Shown one piece after another: positions 1 to 13,798 of a DNA stretch of 34,086 nucleotides; position 1 is the stretch's first letter, and every line of letters begins with the position of its first letter. Origin of the DNA: Candidatus Lachnoclostridium stercoripullorum. GTDB taxonomy: Bacteria > Bacillota > Clostridia > Lachnospirales > Lachnospiraceae. Location: the NCBI GenBank assembly GCA_019114845.1, contig DXEU01000148.1:1-34086 (forward strand), in the 5' to 3' direction. Below the pieces are notes generated by a model, which was not told where the DNA came from, made no database searches, and saw only the letters and a program-made list of their open reading frames with translations. The position numbers and the translations under genes were made by a program.

Positions 1-49
1 TCTATAATTATATTCGATTTATATACTTATTGCAAGCCTAACAAACGGA

Positions 50-2170
50 TTATTTACCTTTTCTCTCGCTGAGAACCTTCTCCTGAACGCTCTTCGGTAC
101 GGGCTCGTACTTCTCGAAGAACATGGAGTAGTTACCACGGCCCTGCGTTCTGGAACGCAGATCGGTGGAGTATCCGAACATCTCGGAAAGGGGTACGTAA
201 GCTTTGATCATCTTGCCGCCGCCTACGTCGTCCATACCCTCGATGCGTCCGCGACGGGAGTTGATATCTCCGATTACGTCGCCCATGTACTCCTCAGGCA
301 TGGTAACCTCAACCTTCATGATCGGCTCAAGCAGGATAGCGCCTGCCTTCTGCATGGCATCCTTGAACGCCATGGATCCGGCGATGTGGAACGCCATCTC
401 AGAGGAGTCAACCTCGTGGTAAGATCCGTCAAATACGGTAGCGTGCACGCCCAGCACCGGGAATCCGCCCAGAATACCGGACTTTGCAGCCTCCTCGATA
501 CCCTCGCCGATGGCCGGGATATACTCCTTCGGGATCGCGCCTCCCACAACGGAGGAATCGAACTTGAAGGTCTCCTCAGCATTGGCGTCCATGGGCTCGA
601 AGTGCACCTTACAATGTCCGTACTGACCGCGTCCGCCGGACTGTCTTGCGTACTTGCTGTCCACATCAACCGCCTTGGTGAAGGTCTCCTTGTAGGCAAC
701 CTGGGGAGCGCCCACGTTTGCCTCTACGTTGAACTCGCGGAGCAGACGGTCCACGATGATCTCCAGGTGAAGCTCACCCATACCGGAGATGATGGTCTGA
801 CCGGTCTCCTGATCGGTTCTGGCGCGGAAGGTCGGATCCTCCTCTGCCAGCTTCGCGAGAGCCTCGCCCATCTTGCCCTGGCCAGCCTTGGTCTTGGGCT
901 CGATTGCGATATCGATAACCGGCTCCGGGAACTCCATGGACTCCAGGATTACCGGATGCTGTTCGTCGCAGATGGTGTCGCCGGTGGTGGAAACCTTGAA
1001 TCCTACCGCCGCAGCGATGTCGCCGGAGTACACCTTGTCGATCTCGTGTCTCTTGTTGGCATGCATCTGTAAGATACGTCCCACCCGCTCCTTCTTATCC
1101 TTCGTCGCATTGTAAACGTAGGATCCGGAATTGATGGTACCGGAGTACACGCGGAAATATGCCAGCTTACCCACAAACGGGTCAGTCATAATCTTAAATA
1201 CCAGAGCGGAGAACGGCTCCTCGTCAGAGGAATGTCTCACGATCTCGTTGCCGTCCATATCGACACCCTTGATGGGCGGAATGTCCGTGGGGGCCGGCAT
1301 GAACTCGATGACTGCATCCAGGAGCTTCTGAACGCCCTTGTTTCTGTAAGCGGAACCGCAGCATACGGGAACTGCCGTACACTCGCAGGTGGCCTTTCTC
1401 AGGACCTTCTTCATCTCCTCTACGGACGGCTCCTCGCCCTCCAGATACATCATCATCAGATCGTCGTCCAGCTCGCAGATCTTCTCCACCAGCTCGGTGT
1501 GGTAGAGCTCTGCATCGTCCTTCATATCCTCAGGGATATCGACAATGCTGATATCGTCGCCCTTCTCATCGTTGTAGATGTAAGCTCTCATCTCGAACAG
1601 GTCGATGATTCCCTTGAACTCATCCTCCTTGCCGATGGGGAGCTGAATGCAGATCGCGTTCTTTCCAAGTCTGGTACGGATCTGGTCTACCGCGTTGTAG
1701 AAGTCTGCGCCGAGGATGTCCATCTTGTTGATGAAGGCCATTCTGGGAACGTTGTAGGTGTCAGCCTGACGCCATACGTTCTCGGACTGGGGCTCAACAC
1801 CGCCCTTTGCGCAGAAAACGCCCACAGCGCCGTCCAGCACACGCAGGGAACGCTCCACCTCTACGGTGAAGTCCACGTGTCCGGGAGTATCAATGATGTT
1901 GATACGGTGCTCCAGAGCGCCCGGCTTCGGCTTGCAGTTCTCCTCCAGGGTCCAGTGGCAGGTGGTAGCTGCGGAAGTGATGGTGATACCTCTCTCCTGC
2001 TCCTGCTCCATCCAGTCCATGGTGGCGTTGCCTTCGTGAGTATTACCAATTTTATAGTTTACACCAGTGTAATAAAGGATACGCTCGGTCAGTGTGGTCT
2101 TACCCGCATCGATATGAGCCATAATACCGATATTCCTGGTTCTCTCCAATGGATATTCTCTTCCAGCCAA
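50..2170 (-). CDS. fusA: Translation elongation factor G
   Basis: 706 aa; GTPase motifs [17 protein letters not shown] and NKMD; full-length EF-G domain organisation; downstream of rpsL-rpsG. Confidence 0.98.
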   Translation of the reverse strand: MAGREYPLERTRNIGIMAHIDAGKTTLTERILYYTGVNYKIGNTHEGNATMDWMEQEQERGITITSAATTCHWTLEENCKPKPGALEHRINIIDTPGHVDFTVEVERSLRVLDGAVGVFCAKGGVEPQSENVWRQADTYNVPRMAFINKMDILGADFYNAVDQIRTRLGKNAICIQLPIGKEDEFKGIIDLFEMRAYIYNDEKGDDISIVDIPEDMKDDAELYHTELVEKICELDDDLMMMYLEGEEPSVEEMKKVLRKATCECTAVPVCCGSAYRNKGVQKLLDAVIEFMPAPTDIPPIKGVDMDGNEIVRHSSDEEPFSALVFKIMTDPFVGKLAYFRVYSGTINSGSYVYNATKDKKERVGRILQMHANKRHEIDKVYSGDIAAAVGFKVSTTGDTICDEQHPVILESMEFPEPVIDIAIEPKTKAGQGKMGEALAKLAEEDPTFRARTDQETGQTIISGMGELHLEIIVDRLLREFNVEANVGAPQVAYKETFTKAVDVDSKYARQSGGRGQYGHCKVHFEPMDANAEETFKFDSSVVGGAIPKEYIPAIGEGIEEAAKSGILGGFPVLGVHATVFDGSYHEVDSSEMAFHIAGSMAFKDAMQKAGAILLEPIMKVEVTMPEEYMGDVIGDINSRRGRIEGMDDVGGGKMIKAYVPLSEMFGYSTDLRSRTQGRGNYSMFFEKYEPVPKSVQEKVLSERKGK

Positions 2171-2191
2171 GGTCTTTTCCTCCTGTGATAA

Positions 2192-2662
2192 TTAGAAGCG
2201 ATAGTGAGCAAATGCCTTGTTTGCCTCTGCCATCTTGTGCATGTCTTCTTTTCTCTTTACGGCTGCGCCCGTGTTGTTGGCCGCATCCATAATCTCGTTG
2301 GCCAGTCTCTCCTCCTGAGTCTTCTCGCCTCTCTTGCGGGAGAACATGGTCAGCCAGCGAAGAGCCAGAGCCTGTCTTCTGTCCGGCTTAACCTCGATCG
2401 GTACCTGATAGGTGGCGCCGCCGATACGTTTTGCCTTAACTTCCAGCACAGGCATAATGTTGTTCATAGCTTCTTCAAAAACTTCTACGGCATCTTTGCC
2501 GGTCTTCTCTGCGACACGTTCAAATGCGCCGTAAACGATCTTCTGTGCAACACCCTTCTTACCGTCCAGCATGATGTTGTTTACCAGCTTGGTCACAACC
2601 TTGTTGTTGTAAATCGGGTCTGCCAGAACGTCTCTTTTCTGAGTATGTCCTTTACGTGGCAC
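2192..2662 (-). CDS. rpsG: 30S ribosomal protein S7
   Basis: 156 aa [31 protein letters not shown]..., typical S7; rpsL-rpsG-fusA order. Confidence 0.98.
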   Translation of the reverse strand: MPRKGHTQKRDVLADPIYNNKVVTKLVNNIMLDGKKGVAQKIVYGAFERVAEKTGKDAVEVFEEAMNNIMPVLEVKAKRIGGATYQVPIEVKPDRRQALALRWLTMFSRKRGEKTQEERLANEIMDAANNTGAAVKRKEDMHKMAEANKAFAHYRF

Positions 2663-2818
2663 GTTACTTCCCTCCTTAATATTGCCGCCTTGTTCACGGC
2701 CTGCTTAATTCCTCGGTACTCACACAATCCTGTGTGTTCGTGCTCGGTTCCTGATCTATAATCCTGCAACCTACAGGTCAATATCAAAAGTCCGGCACTT
2801 TACTTCGCCTGGGGCGAA

Positions 2819-3238
2819 TTACTTCTTATCTTTCGGTCTCTTAGCGCCGTACTTGGAACGAGCCTGTTTCCTGTTAGCAACGCCTGCGGTATCCAGAGTT
2901 CCTCTGATGATGTGGTATCTGGTACCAGGTAAATCCTTAACTCTTCCTCCGCGGATCAGCACCACGCTGTGCTCCTGCAGGTTGTGTCCCTCGCCAGGAA
3001 TGTAGCTGGTAACCTCGATTCCGTTGGAAAGACGTACTCTGGCGATCTTTCTGAGAGCAGAATTCGGCTTCTTCGGGGTAGCGGTCTTTACAGCGGTGCA
3101 CACGCCGCGCTTCTGCGGAGCGGACTCGTTGGTCGCACGCTTCTGTAAGGAGTTGTAACCTCTCTGAAGGGCCGGAGCGGTAGATTTCTTTACTGCTGTC
3201 TGTCTTCCCTTTCTAACTAACTGGTTAAATGTTGGCAT
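2819..3238 (-). CDS. rpsL: 30S ribosomal protein S12
   Basis: 139 aa from [13 protein letters not shown] to [11 protein letters not shown]. The listed ORF to 3520 is an open upstream extension; the S12 start codon is at 3238, preceded by aggaggtgaaa. Confidence 0.97.
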   Translation of the reverse strand: MPTFNQLVRKGRQTAVKKSTAPALQRGYNSLQKRATNESAPQKRGVCTAVKTATPKKPNSALRKIARVRLSNGIEVTSYIPGEGHNLQEHSVVLIRGGRVKDLPGTRYHIIRGTLDTAGVANRKQARSKYGAKRPKDKK

Positions 3239-3329
3239 TCTTTTCACCTCCTGTGATATTGTCTGTGGTTGCGCTTGATTCAGCGTATTTTTGCGCACAA
3301 AAACACTGCCTGTTTGTGCACGCTTTCTT

Positions 3330-3358
3330 ATTATATATGGATTGTTTTTTTGTGTCAA
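3330..3358 (-). promoter_or_regulatory. SigmaA-type promoter of the rpsL-rpsG-fusA operon
   Basis: Minus strand TTGACA (3353-3358), 17 bp spacer, TATAAT (3330-3335); both hexamers match consensus. Confidence 0.85.
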
Positions 3359-3436
3359 GGAGTTTTTTTCCTGATCTTTCGCATGGATCCCCCATTTTTC
3401 CCGCTTTCCCCATCCATTCTTCCGCCCGCTCCTCTC

Positions 3437-3465
3437 TTGCATCTTTGCCGAAAAGAAAGTATACT
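3437..3465 (+). promoter_or_regulatory. SigmaA-type promoter of the 2-hydroxyacid dehydrogenase gene
   Basis: TTGCAT (3437-3442), 17 bp, TATACT (3460-3465), followed by the RBS AAAGGAG before ATG 3504. Confidence 0.7.
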
Positions 3466-3503
3466 GAAGGCAGATTACTATTTTGCAAAGGAGATCATGA
3501 GAA

Positions 3504-4448
3504 ATGAAGCTTGTAATCATCGAACCCCTGGGCGTGGAGGATGAGAAGCTCCTTCAGATGGCGAAGGAGGCTCTCCCGGAGTCCGTGGAAATCACCTACT
3601 ACAACACCCGCGTCACCGACACGGATACCCTGATCGAGAGGGGAAAGGATGCGGATATCATCGCCGTCTCCAACCTCCCCTTAAACGCCGACGTGATCCG
3701 CGGCTGCGCCAACTTAAAGATGCTCGCCGTGGCCTTCACCGGCGTGGACCACATCGCCATGGATGTGTGCCGGGAGAGGGGCATCACCGTGTGCAACTGC
3801 TCCGGCTACTCCAACGCCGCCGTGGCCGACCTGGTCTTCGGCATGATCGTGGCCCTCTACCGGAACCTGCCCGCCTGCGGACAGGCCGTGCGAAACGGCA
3901 AAACCAAGGACGGTCTCATCGGCTTTGAGCTGGAGGGCAAGAAGTTCGGCGTGGTGGGCACCGGCGCCATCGGCCTCAAGGTGGCCGCTGTGGCCCAGGC
4001 CTTCGGCTGCCAGGTCTACGCCTACAGCCGCACAAAAAAGGAGATCCCCGGCATCACCTACGTGGATCTGGACACCCTGCTGGCGGAGTGCGACATCGTA
4101 TCCCTCCACACGCCGTTAAATGACGGCACCAGGGGCCTGATCAACGGAGAGCGCCTGGCCAAGATGAAGCCCAACGCCGTCCTGATCAACACCTCCCGGG
4201 GCCCCGTCGTGGACAGCGCCGCCCTGGCCGAGGCCTTAAACTCCGGCAAAATCGCCGGCGCCGGCATCGATGTCTTCGAGGGCGAGCCGCCCATCCCGGC
4301 GGACCACCCCCTGCTCACCGCCAAGAACGTCATCGCCACCCCCCACATCGGCTTTGCCACCAAGGAGGCCCTGGTGAAACGGGCGGTCATCGTGTTCGAC
4401 AACATTGTGAAATGGATGGCGGGAACTCCCCAGAACGTGATGAAATAA
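3504..4448 (+). CDS. D-isomer-specific 2-hydroxyacid dehydrogenase (phosphoglycerate dehydrogenase-like)
   Basis: 314 aa; NAD-binding [24 protein letters not shown] and [11 protein letters not shown] signatures of the family. Confidence 0.93.
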   Translation: MKLVIIEPLGVEDEKLLQMAKEALPESVEITYYNTRVTDTDTLIERGKDADIIAVSNLPLNADVIRGCANLKMLAVAFTGVDHIAMDVCRERGITVCNCSGYSNAAVADLVFGMIVALYRNLPACGQAVRNGKTKDGLIGFELEGKKFGVVGTGAIGLKVAAVAQAFGCQVYAYSRTKKEIPGITYVDLDTLLAECDIVSLHTPLNDGTRGLINGERLAKMKPNAVLINTSRGPVVDSAALAEALNSGKIAGAGIDVFEGEPPIPADHPLLTAKNVIATPHIGFATKEALVKRAVIVFDNIVKWMAGTPQNVMK

Positions 4449-4459
4449 ATACATACGGA

Positions 4460-4493
4460 AGAACGGCCGGGTGCTTGCATTCCCGGCCGTTCT
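4460..4493. terminator. Hairpin terminator between convergent transcripts
   Basis: Perfect 12-bp stem AGAACGGCCGGG / CCCGGCCGTTCT around a 10-nt loop, immediately after the dehydrogenase stop; the U-tract is weak on both strands. Confidence 0.65.
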
Positions 4494-4615
4494 CACTCAT
4501 GAGGGGTTAGAAGTATGAGAGTATCACTCTCTCGAAATTAGGATTGGCATATCCTCTATACAATATTCATCGCCGGAGGCGCTCTCCTGTCAGCAGCCTT
4601 TTGTTTCCCTGCGAT
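4460..4615 (-). ncRNA. Candidate small RNA transcribed from a Fur-box-associated orphan promoter
   Basis: Minus strand promoter TTGACA-17-TATAGT (4622-4650) with a Fur-like box upstream (4657-4671). No sizeable ORF downstream. Inverted repeats at 4571-4581 and 4517-4531, then the strong hairpin at 4460-4493. Confidence 0.45.
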
Positions 4616-4621
4616 GGTTAT

Positions 4622-4671
4622 ACTATAGCACAGCTTTTTTTATCTGTCAAGCTTTTTGATAATGATTTTCA
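4622..4671 (-). promoter_or_regulatory. Orphan promoter with Fur-like box
   Basis: TGATAATGATTTTCA (4657-4671) is one mismatch from the 7-1-7 Fur consensus TGATAATNATTATCA. It lies 6 bp upstream of TTGACA (4645-4650), 17 bp, TATAGT (4622-4627), all on the minus strand. Confidence 0.65.
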
Positions 4672-4680
4672 AATTCTTTT

Positions 4681-4863
4681 TCATTTCTCTTTTGCTATCT
4701 TCTGTTGGGTTCCCGGCTGAACCCCACAGTGGCTGCAGCTGCCGCTGCATCCGCTGCACCCGCAGCAGGTCTTCCCTTCCCTCTTGTCGCGAATCAACTT
4801 GCGGACCACCAGAGCCACGCAGGCCGCGATGGCCAGAATCAGCAGTACGTCTACAAAGTTCAT
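4681..4863 (-). CDS. FeoB-associated Cys-rich membrane protein
   Basis: 60 aa; N-terminal TM segment FVDVLLILAIAACVALVV, then KTCCGCSGCSGSCSHC; RBS ggagga before ATG. Confidence 0.85.
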   Translation of the reverse strand: MNFVDVLLILAIAACVALVVRKLIRDKREGKTCCGCSGCSGSCSHCGVQPGTQQKIAKEK

Positions 4864-4895
4864 GATCCTATCCTCCTCTCCCGCTGTCTGAGGCT

Positions 4896-4946
4896 ACTAT
4901 ACACCAGGGTCGGGGGAAAAGTCAACGTTTTTGATAATAATTTTCA
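4896..4946 (-). promoter_or_regulatory. Promoter with Fur-like box for the Cys-rich membrane protein
   Basis: TGATAATAATTTTCA (4932-4946), 6 bp, TTGACT (4920-4925), 18 bp, TATAGT (4896-4901) on the minus strand. Confidence 0.7.
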
Positions 4947-4970
4947 TTTGCCGTTGCTGTCCCCAGAGAT

Positions 4971-5016
4971 GGGAAAAGCCGGGGAGGCGGCCCGTTCAGG
5001 GCCGTCTCCCCGGCTT
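4971..5016 (-). terminator. rpoBC operon terminator
   Basis: Stem aagccggggaggcggccc (4976-4993) / gggccgtctccccggctt (4999-5016) with short loop, followed by TTTT on the minus strand, directly after the rpoC stop. Confidence 0.9.
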
Positions 5017-5028
5017 ATTGCCAGTATC

Positions 5029-8652
<3,624 letters not shown>

Positions 8653-8670
8653 ATGTTTACTCCCTTCTGC

Positions 8671-11600
8671 TTATTCTTCATCACTGTAAGAGTCGTCCGG
8701 GTCATAGGAATCGCTGGTGTAGTCGTCCTCCTCCGGTTCGTCCCCACTGTCCACATTCACGAGCTCGCCGCCCTTGAACTCCTGCTCCTGATATCCGTAG
8801 TCGCCGTAGGACTCGTCGCGGTTGTAGTGGCGGTCCCCCTCGATGATGGAGCGGAGATCCGTGTCGCTGTAGTCGATATTCTCGGACAGCTCCACCTCCT
8901 CGCCGTCGTCGCGCAGCACGCGCACGTCCAGTCCCAGAGACTGCAGCTCCTTCAAGAGCACCTTGAAGGACTCCGGAATACCCGGCTCCGGAATGTTCTC
9001 GCCCTTGATGATGGCCTCGTAGGTCTTCACACGGCCCACCACGTCGTCGGACTTCACCGTCAGGATCTCCTGCAGGGTGTAAGCCGCGCCGTAGGCCTCC
9101 AGAGCCCACACCTCCATCTCTCCGAAACGCTGGCCGCCGAACTGGGCTTTTCCTCCCAGAGGCTGCTGGGTAACCAGAGAGTAGGGGCCGGTGGAGCGGG
9201 CGTGGATCTTATCGTCAACCAGGTGATGCAGCTTCAGATAGTGCATGTGTCCGATGGCTACCGGGCTGTCGAAGAACTCGCCGGTGCGCCCGTCGCGCAG
9301 TCTGACCTTTCCGTCTCTGCGCAGCGGCACTCCCTTCCAGAGCTCTCTGTGCTCCAGATGGCTGCCCAGATACTCCATCACCTCCGGCTTCAGGGTATCT
9401 TTATATTTCTCCTGGAAATCCTCCCAGGTTCCGTTTACATAGTCGTTGGCCACGTCCAGGGTGTCCATGATGTCATTCTCGTTGGCGCCGTCGAACACGG
9501 GGGTGGAGATATTGAAGCCCAGCGCTCTCGCCGCGAGGCTCAAGTGCAGCTCCAGCACCTGCCCGATGTTCATACGGGACGGCACGCCCAGAGGATTCAG
9601 CACGATATCCAGGGGACGTCCGTTGGGCAGGAAGGGCATATCCTCCACAGGAAGCACGCGGGACACAACACCCTTGTTTCCGTGACGTCCTGCCATCTTG
9701 TCACCCACGGAGATCTTTCTCTTCTGGGCAATATAGATGCGGACCGTCTCATTGACGCCGGGGGACAGCTCGTCGCCGTTCTCCCTGGTGAACACCTTGG
9801 CGTCCACCACGATGCCGTAGGCGCCGTGGGGCACCTTCAGGGAGGTGTCTCTCACCTCTCTGGCCTTCTCGCCGAAGATGGCCCGAAGCAGCCGCTCCTC
9901 AGCCGTGAGCTCCGTCTCCCCCTTGGGGGTCACCTTGCCCACCAGGATATCCCCCGCGCGCACCTCGGCGCCGATGCGGATGATACCTCTCTCGTCCAGA
10001 TCCTTCAGGGCATCCTCGCCCACGCCGGGCACATCCCTGGTGATCTCCTCCGGTCCCAGCTTGGTGTCGCGGGCTTCCGCCTCGTACTCCTCAATGTGGA
10101 CGGAGGTGTACACGTCCTCCTGCACCAGCCTCTCGCTGAGCAGAACGGCGTCCTCGTAGTTGTAGCCCTCCCAGGTCATGAAGCCGATCAGCGGGTTCTT
10201 GCCCAGGGCGATCTCCCCGTTCTGAGTGGACGGTCCGTCGGCGATGACCTCGCCGGCCTCCACGTGGTCGCCCTTGTAGACGATGGGCTTCTGGTTGTAG
10301 CAGTTGGACTGGTTGCTCCTGGAGAACTTGATCAGGTGATATACATCCCGGTTGCCGTCGGAATCCCGCCGGATGATGATCTCGTTGGAAGCGGAGCGCT
10401 CCACCACGCCGGCGTTCTTCGCCAGCACGCAAACGCCGGAGTCCACCGCCGCCTTGGCCTCGATTCCCGTTCCCACCACAGGAGCCTCCGTGGTCAGAAG
10501 GGGCACAGCCTGACGCTGCATGTTGGACCCCATCAGGGCGCGGTTGGCGTCGTCGTTCTGCAGGAAGGGGATCATGGAAGTCGCCACGGAGAATACCATC
10601 TTCGGGGAGACGTCCATCAGGTCAATATTCTTCTTCTGGAACTCGGAAGTCTCCTCGCGGAAACGTCCGGAAACGTTGTTGTGAACAAAGTGGCCTTCCT
10701 CGTCCAGGGGCTCGTTCGCCTGGGCCACAATGTAGTTGTCCTCCTCGTCCGCGGTGAGGTACACCACCTCGTCGGTGACGATGGGGTTGGCCGGGTCTGT
10801 TGTCTTATCCACCACCCGGTAGGGAGCCTCGATAAATCCGTACTCGTTCACCCGGGCGTAGGTGGCCAGGTAGTTGATCAGACCGATGTTGGGTCCCTCA
10901 GGCGTCTCGATGGGACACATGCGCCCGTAGTGGGTGTAGTGTACGTCACGCACCTCGAATCCGGCGCGGTCTCTGGACAGACCGCCCGGTCCCAGAGCGG
11001 ACAGACGCCTCTTGTTGGTCAGCTCCGCCAGCGGGTTGTTCTGGTCCATGAACTGGGACAGCTGGGAGCTTCCGAAGAACTCCTTCACCGCCGCCGTCAC
11101 CGGCTTGATGTTGATCAGGGACTGGGGAGTGATTCCCTCCATGTCCTGGGTGGTCATTCTCTCCCGCACCACTCTCTCCATTCTGGACAGGCCGATGCGG
11201 TACTGGTTCTGAAGAAGCTCGCCCACGGCGCGGATCCGGCGGTTGCCCAGATGGTCGATGTCGTCGGCGTTGCCCACTTCCTCCTCCAGGTGCATATTAT
11301 AGTTGATGGAGGCGATGATATCCTCCTTGGTAATGTGCTTGGGAATCAGCTCGTGAATGTTCCTGTGGATGGTCTCCTTCAAGAGCTCCTGGTCGTTTCC
11401 GCATTCTTCCAGGATACCTTTGAGCACCGGATAGAATACTAACTCTGTAACGCCAGCCTCCGCCGGGTCAAACTCCACGTAGGCGGACAGGTCCACCATC
11501 ATGTTGGAGAGAACCTTCTGGTTTCTCGTGGGGCCCTGCACCCACACGTAGGGAACGGCCGCGTTCTGGATTCTGGTGGCCAGCTCCTTGTCCACAGAGG

Positions 11601-12534
11601 TGCCCTTCTCCGCCAGGATCTCGCCGGTGGATGCATCCACCACGTCCTCGGCCAGCACATGGCCCTTGATCCGGTTCTTAAAGTGAAGCTTCTTGTTGAA
11701 TTTATATCTGCCGACCTTGGCCAGGTCGTATCTTCTGGGGTCGAAGAACATACTGTTGAGCAGGCTCTCCGCGCTGTCAACGGACAGGGGCTCGCCGGGA
11801 CGGATCTTCCGGTAGAGCTCCAGCAGGCCGTCCTGATAGTTGTCGGAGGTATCTTTGCCGAAGCTGGCCAGGAGCTTGGGCTCCTCGCCGAACAGGTCGA
11901 TGATCTCCGCGTTGGTGCCGTATCCCAGGGCACGGATGAGAACCGTCACCGGAACCTTTCTGGTCCTGTCCACGCGCACGTAAAATATATCGTTGGAATC
12001 CGTCTCGTACTCCAGCCATGCGCCCCTGTTGGGGATCACGGTGCAGGTGAAAAGCTCTTTGCCGATCTTATCATGGCCGATTCCATAGTAGATACCGGGG
12101 GAACGCACCAGCTGGCTGACGATTACCCGCTCTGCTCCGTTGATCACGAAGGAGCCCGTGTCCGTCATAAGCGGAAGGTCGCCCATAAAAATCTCGTGCT
12201 CGTTGATCTCGTCCTTGTCCTTGTTGCAAAGTCTGACCTTAACCTTTAAAGGCGCAGCGTAGGTCGCGTCGCGCTCCTTGCATTCTTCAATCGTATATTT
12301 CACATCGTCCTTGCAGAGTGTAAAATCTACAAATTCCAAGCTCAAATGCCCTGCAAAGTCAGCGATCGGGGAAATGTCGTCGAACACTTCCTTTAAGCCT
12401 TCATCAAGGAACCACTGATAGGAATCTTTCTGGATTTCGATCAGGTTGGGCATCTCAAGAACTTCTTTTTGTCTCGAAAAGCTCATTCTCACGCTTTTCC
12501 CGGAACGAACCGGGCGCATTCTGCTTTTTTCCAT
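8671..12534 (-). CDS. rpoB: DNA-directed RNA polymerase subunit beta
   Basis: 1287 aa; rifampicin-region [48 protein letters not shown]; acidic C-terminal tail. Confidence 0.99.
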   Translation of the reverse strand: MEKSRMRPVRSGKSVRMSFSRQKEVLEMPNLIEIQKDSYQWFLDEGLKEVFDDISPIADFAGHLSLEFVDFTLCKDDVKYTIEECKERDATYAAPLKVKVRLCNKDKDEINEHEIFMGDLPLMTDTGSFVINGAERVIVSQLVRSPGIYYGIGHDKIGKELFTCTVIPNRGAWLEYETDSNDIFYVRVDRTRKVPVTVLIRALGYGTNAEIIDLFGEEPKLLASFGKDTSDNYQDGLLELYRKIRPGEPLSVDSAESLLNSMFFDPRRYDLAKVGRYKFNKKLHFKNRIKGHVLAEDVVDASTGEILAEKGTSVDKELATRIQNAAVPYVWVQGPTRNQKVLSNMMVDLSAYVEFDPAEAGVTELVFYPVLKGILEECGNDQELLKETIHRNIHELIPKHITKEDIIASINYNMHLEEEVGNADDIDHLGNRRIRAVGELLQNQYRIGLSRMERVVRERMTTQDMEGITPQSLINIKPVTAAVKEFFGSSQLSQFMDQNNPLAELTNKRRLSALGPGGLSRDRAGFEVRDVHYTHYGRMCPIETPEGPNIGLINYLATYARVNEYGFIEAPYRVVDKTTDPANPIVTDEVVYLTADEEDNYIVAQANEPLDEEGHFVHNNVSGRFREETSEFQKKNIDLMDVSPKMVFSVATSMIPFLQNDDANRALMGSNMQRQAVPLLTTEAPVVGTGIEAKAAVDSGVCVLAKNAGVVERSASNEIIIRRDSDGNRDVYHLIKFSRSNQSNCYNQKPIVYKGDHVEAGEVIADGPSTQNGEIALGKNPLIGFMTWEGYNYEDAVLLSERLVQEDVYTSVHIEEYEAEARDTKLGPEEITRDVPGVGEDALKDLDERGIIRIGAEVRAGDILVGKVTPKGETELTAEERLLRAIFGEKAREVRDTSLKVPHGAYGIVVDAKVFTRENGDELSPGVNETVRIYIAQKRKISVGDKMAGRHGNKGVVSRVLPVEDMPFLPNGRPLDIVLNPLGVPSRMNIGQVLELHLSLAARALGFNISTPVFDGANENDIMDTLDVANDYVNGTWEDFQEKYKDTLKPEVMEYLGSHLEHRELWKGVPLRRDGKVRLRDGRTGEFFDSPVAIGHMHYLKLHHLVDDKIHARSTGPYSLVTQQPLGGKAQFGGQRFGEMEVWALEAYGAAYTLQEILTVKSDDVVGRVKTYEAIIKGENIPEPGIPESFKVLLKELQSLGLDVRVLRDDGEEVELSENIDYSDTDLRSIIEGDRHYNRDESYGDYGYQEQEFKGGELVNVDSGDEPEEDDYTSDSYDPDDSYSDEE

Positions 12535-12617
12535 TGAGGTTTCACCCCTGTTATATTATTCTAAATCTAGGCATAGTTGTACCCCTAGGCACACGCCGCC
12601 ACAATAGTGCACATTTC

Positions 12618-12646
12618 ATATTATCATAGGAAAGTCAAGCTGTCAA
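12618..12646 (-). promoter_or_regulatory. Probable rpoBC promoter
   Basis: Minus strand TTGACA (12641-12646), 17 bp, TAATAT (12618-12623; 4/6 match). Confidence 0.5.
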
Positions 12647-12657
12647 GGATTTTTTAC

Positions 12658-12686
12658 TTGCATTTTCTGTCAAAAAATGATATACT
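12658..12686 (+). promoter_or_regulatory. SigmaA-type promoter of the small membrane protein gene
   Basis: TTGCAT (12658-12663), 17 bp, TATACT (12681-12686); RBS ggaggt before GTG 12736. Confidence 0.7.
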
Positions 12687-12735
12687 ATTGCGGATAGGTT
12701 TCCCTATTGGAAAATACATATTGGAGGTAGGTCCC

Positions 12736-13194
12736 GTGAACGTATTTTGGACAATCGTTTTGGTGATTCTGATTATTGCCCTGGTGGCATTAGCCGTCCT
12801 CTATTTCTTAGGAAAGAGACTGGAGAGGCGCCAGGTGGAGTCCCAGGCTCTCATGGAGGCTGCAGCTCAGACAGTGACCATGTTAGTCATCGACAAGAAG
12901 AAGTTAAAATTAAAGGAAGCGGGCTTTCCCAAGATGGTTTACGATCAGACGCCCAAGTATCTGCGCCGCTCCAAGGTGCCGGTAGTCAAAGCGAAGATCG
13001 GCCCGAAGGTGATGACGCTGATGGCGGATCCCAAGGTATTTGAGGCTCTCCCTGTGAAGGCCGAGGTGAAGGTGGTTATGAGCGGCATCTATATCACCGA
13101 GATCAAGAGCGTCCGGGGCGGTTCCGTTGTCACCCCGCCGAAGAAGAAGGGATTTTTCGCCAGATTCAAAAAAGACGGCAGCGAGAAGAAATGA
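12736..13194 (+). CDS. Membrane-anchored conserved hypothetical protein
   Basis: 152 aa from GTG 12736; N-terminal TM helix FWTIVLVILIIALVALAVLYFLG and a basic C-terminus. The listed start at 12607 lies upstream of the promoter, so it is unlikely. Confidence 0.8.
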   Translation: MNVFWTIVLVILIIALVALAVLYFLGKRLERRQVESQALMEAAAQTVTMLVIDKKKLKLKEAGFPKMVYDQTPKYLRRSKVPVVKAKIGPKVMTLMADPKVFEALPVKAEVKVVMSGIYITEIKSVRGGSVVTPPKKKGFFARFKKDGSEKK

Positions 13195-13245
13195 TCCGGC
13201 TCGCTGCGGGCGGGTTTTCCGGATTTTCTGCAATCTGAGAACATT

Positions 13246-13274
13246 AAAGAGGGATGCAAGCGCATCCCTCTTTT
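13246..13274. terminator. Bidirectional intrinsic terminator
   Basis: AAAGAGGGATGC AAGC GCATCCCTCTTTT between convergent genes. Confidence 0.85.
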
Positions 13275-13360
13275 GTTATCTTCATTTTGTTGTCTTCGTT
13301 TTGTTGTCTTCGCTCTCGCGGCAAGCCCAGCAAGGAGCCGTCACGCCTGCATGGGCGGCC

Positions 13361-13795
13361 TCACTGGGAGGCCATCGCCCGGGAGCGCACCTCCAGGGCG
13401 ATGCGGCACCGGGAGATCTGCTGCCCGTTCATGTCCAGCAGGTACTCCGCGTGGACGTGGAGGCTGTCCTCCTCCTCCGCCACCTGTATGCTCTCCGTGG
13501 TGATGCCCACGCTCATCTCCCCGAAGGGGGTGGCGTAGCTGGCCATCAGCGTCATGCCCCGCTTGAAGGTCATGTGCACCTGGAAGCCCCCTCTGCGGAT
13601 CACCTCCATGCTGTCGTCCCGCACCTTCACCACATTTTTCACCGGCTGCTCCAGGCCGTCGATGCTCTCGTCGTAGAGAATGTAGCGGATCCCGTTTTTG
13701 ACGTAATATTTTCCTGTGGTTACCAGCTCCACGTCACTGCTGTCCCCGTCCATCATGTGCATACCGGTGACGCTGATGAGCACTTCTTTTGTCAT
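13361..13795 (-). CDS. DUF1934 domain-containing protein
   Basis: 144 aa, YwiB/DUF1934-like beta-rich protein (MTKEVLISVTGMHMMDG...); 3 bp after the murI stop. Confidence 0.8.
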   Translation of the reverse strand: MTKEVLISVTGMHMMDGDSSDVELVTTGKYYVKNGIRYILYDESIDGLEQPVKNVVKVRDDSMEVIRRGGFQVHMTFKRGMTLMASYATPFGEMSVGITTESIQVAEEEDSLHVHAEYLLDMNGQQISRCRIALEVRSRAMASQ

Positions 13796-13798
13796 GGC

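Noticed and set aside
1232-2188. 318-aa plus-strand ORF antisense to fusA
   Set aside because: Shadow ORF of fusA with low-complexity composition.
2819-3520. 233-aa extended S12 ORF
   Set aside because: The extension crosses the consensus str promoter at 3330-3358; the real S12 start is 3238.
12607-13194. 195-aa version of the small membrane protein
   Set aside because: Start lies upstream of the -35/-10 elements at 12658-12686; GTG 12736 has a good RBS.
13281-13308. Tandem 14-mers TTCATTTTGTTGTC / TTCGTTTTGTTGTC after the 13246-13274 terminator
   Set aside because: Short imperfect two-copy repeat in an intergenic spacer; probably slippage with no supported function.
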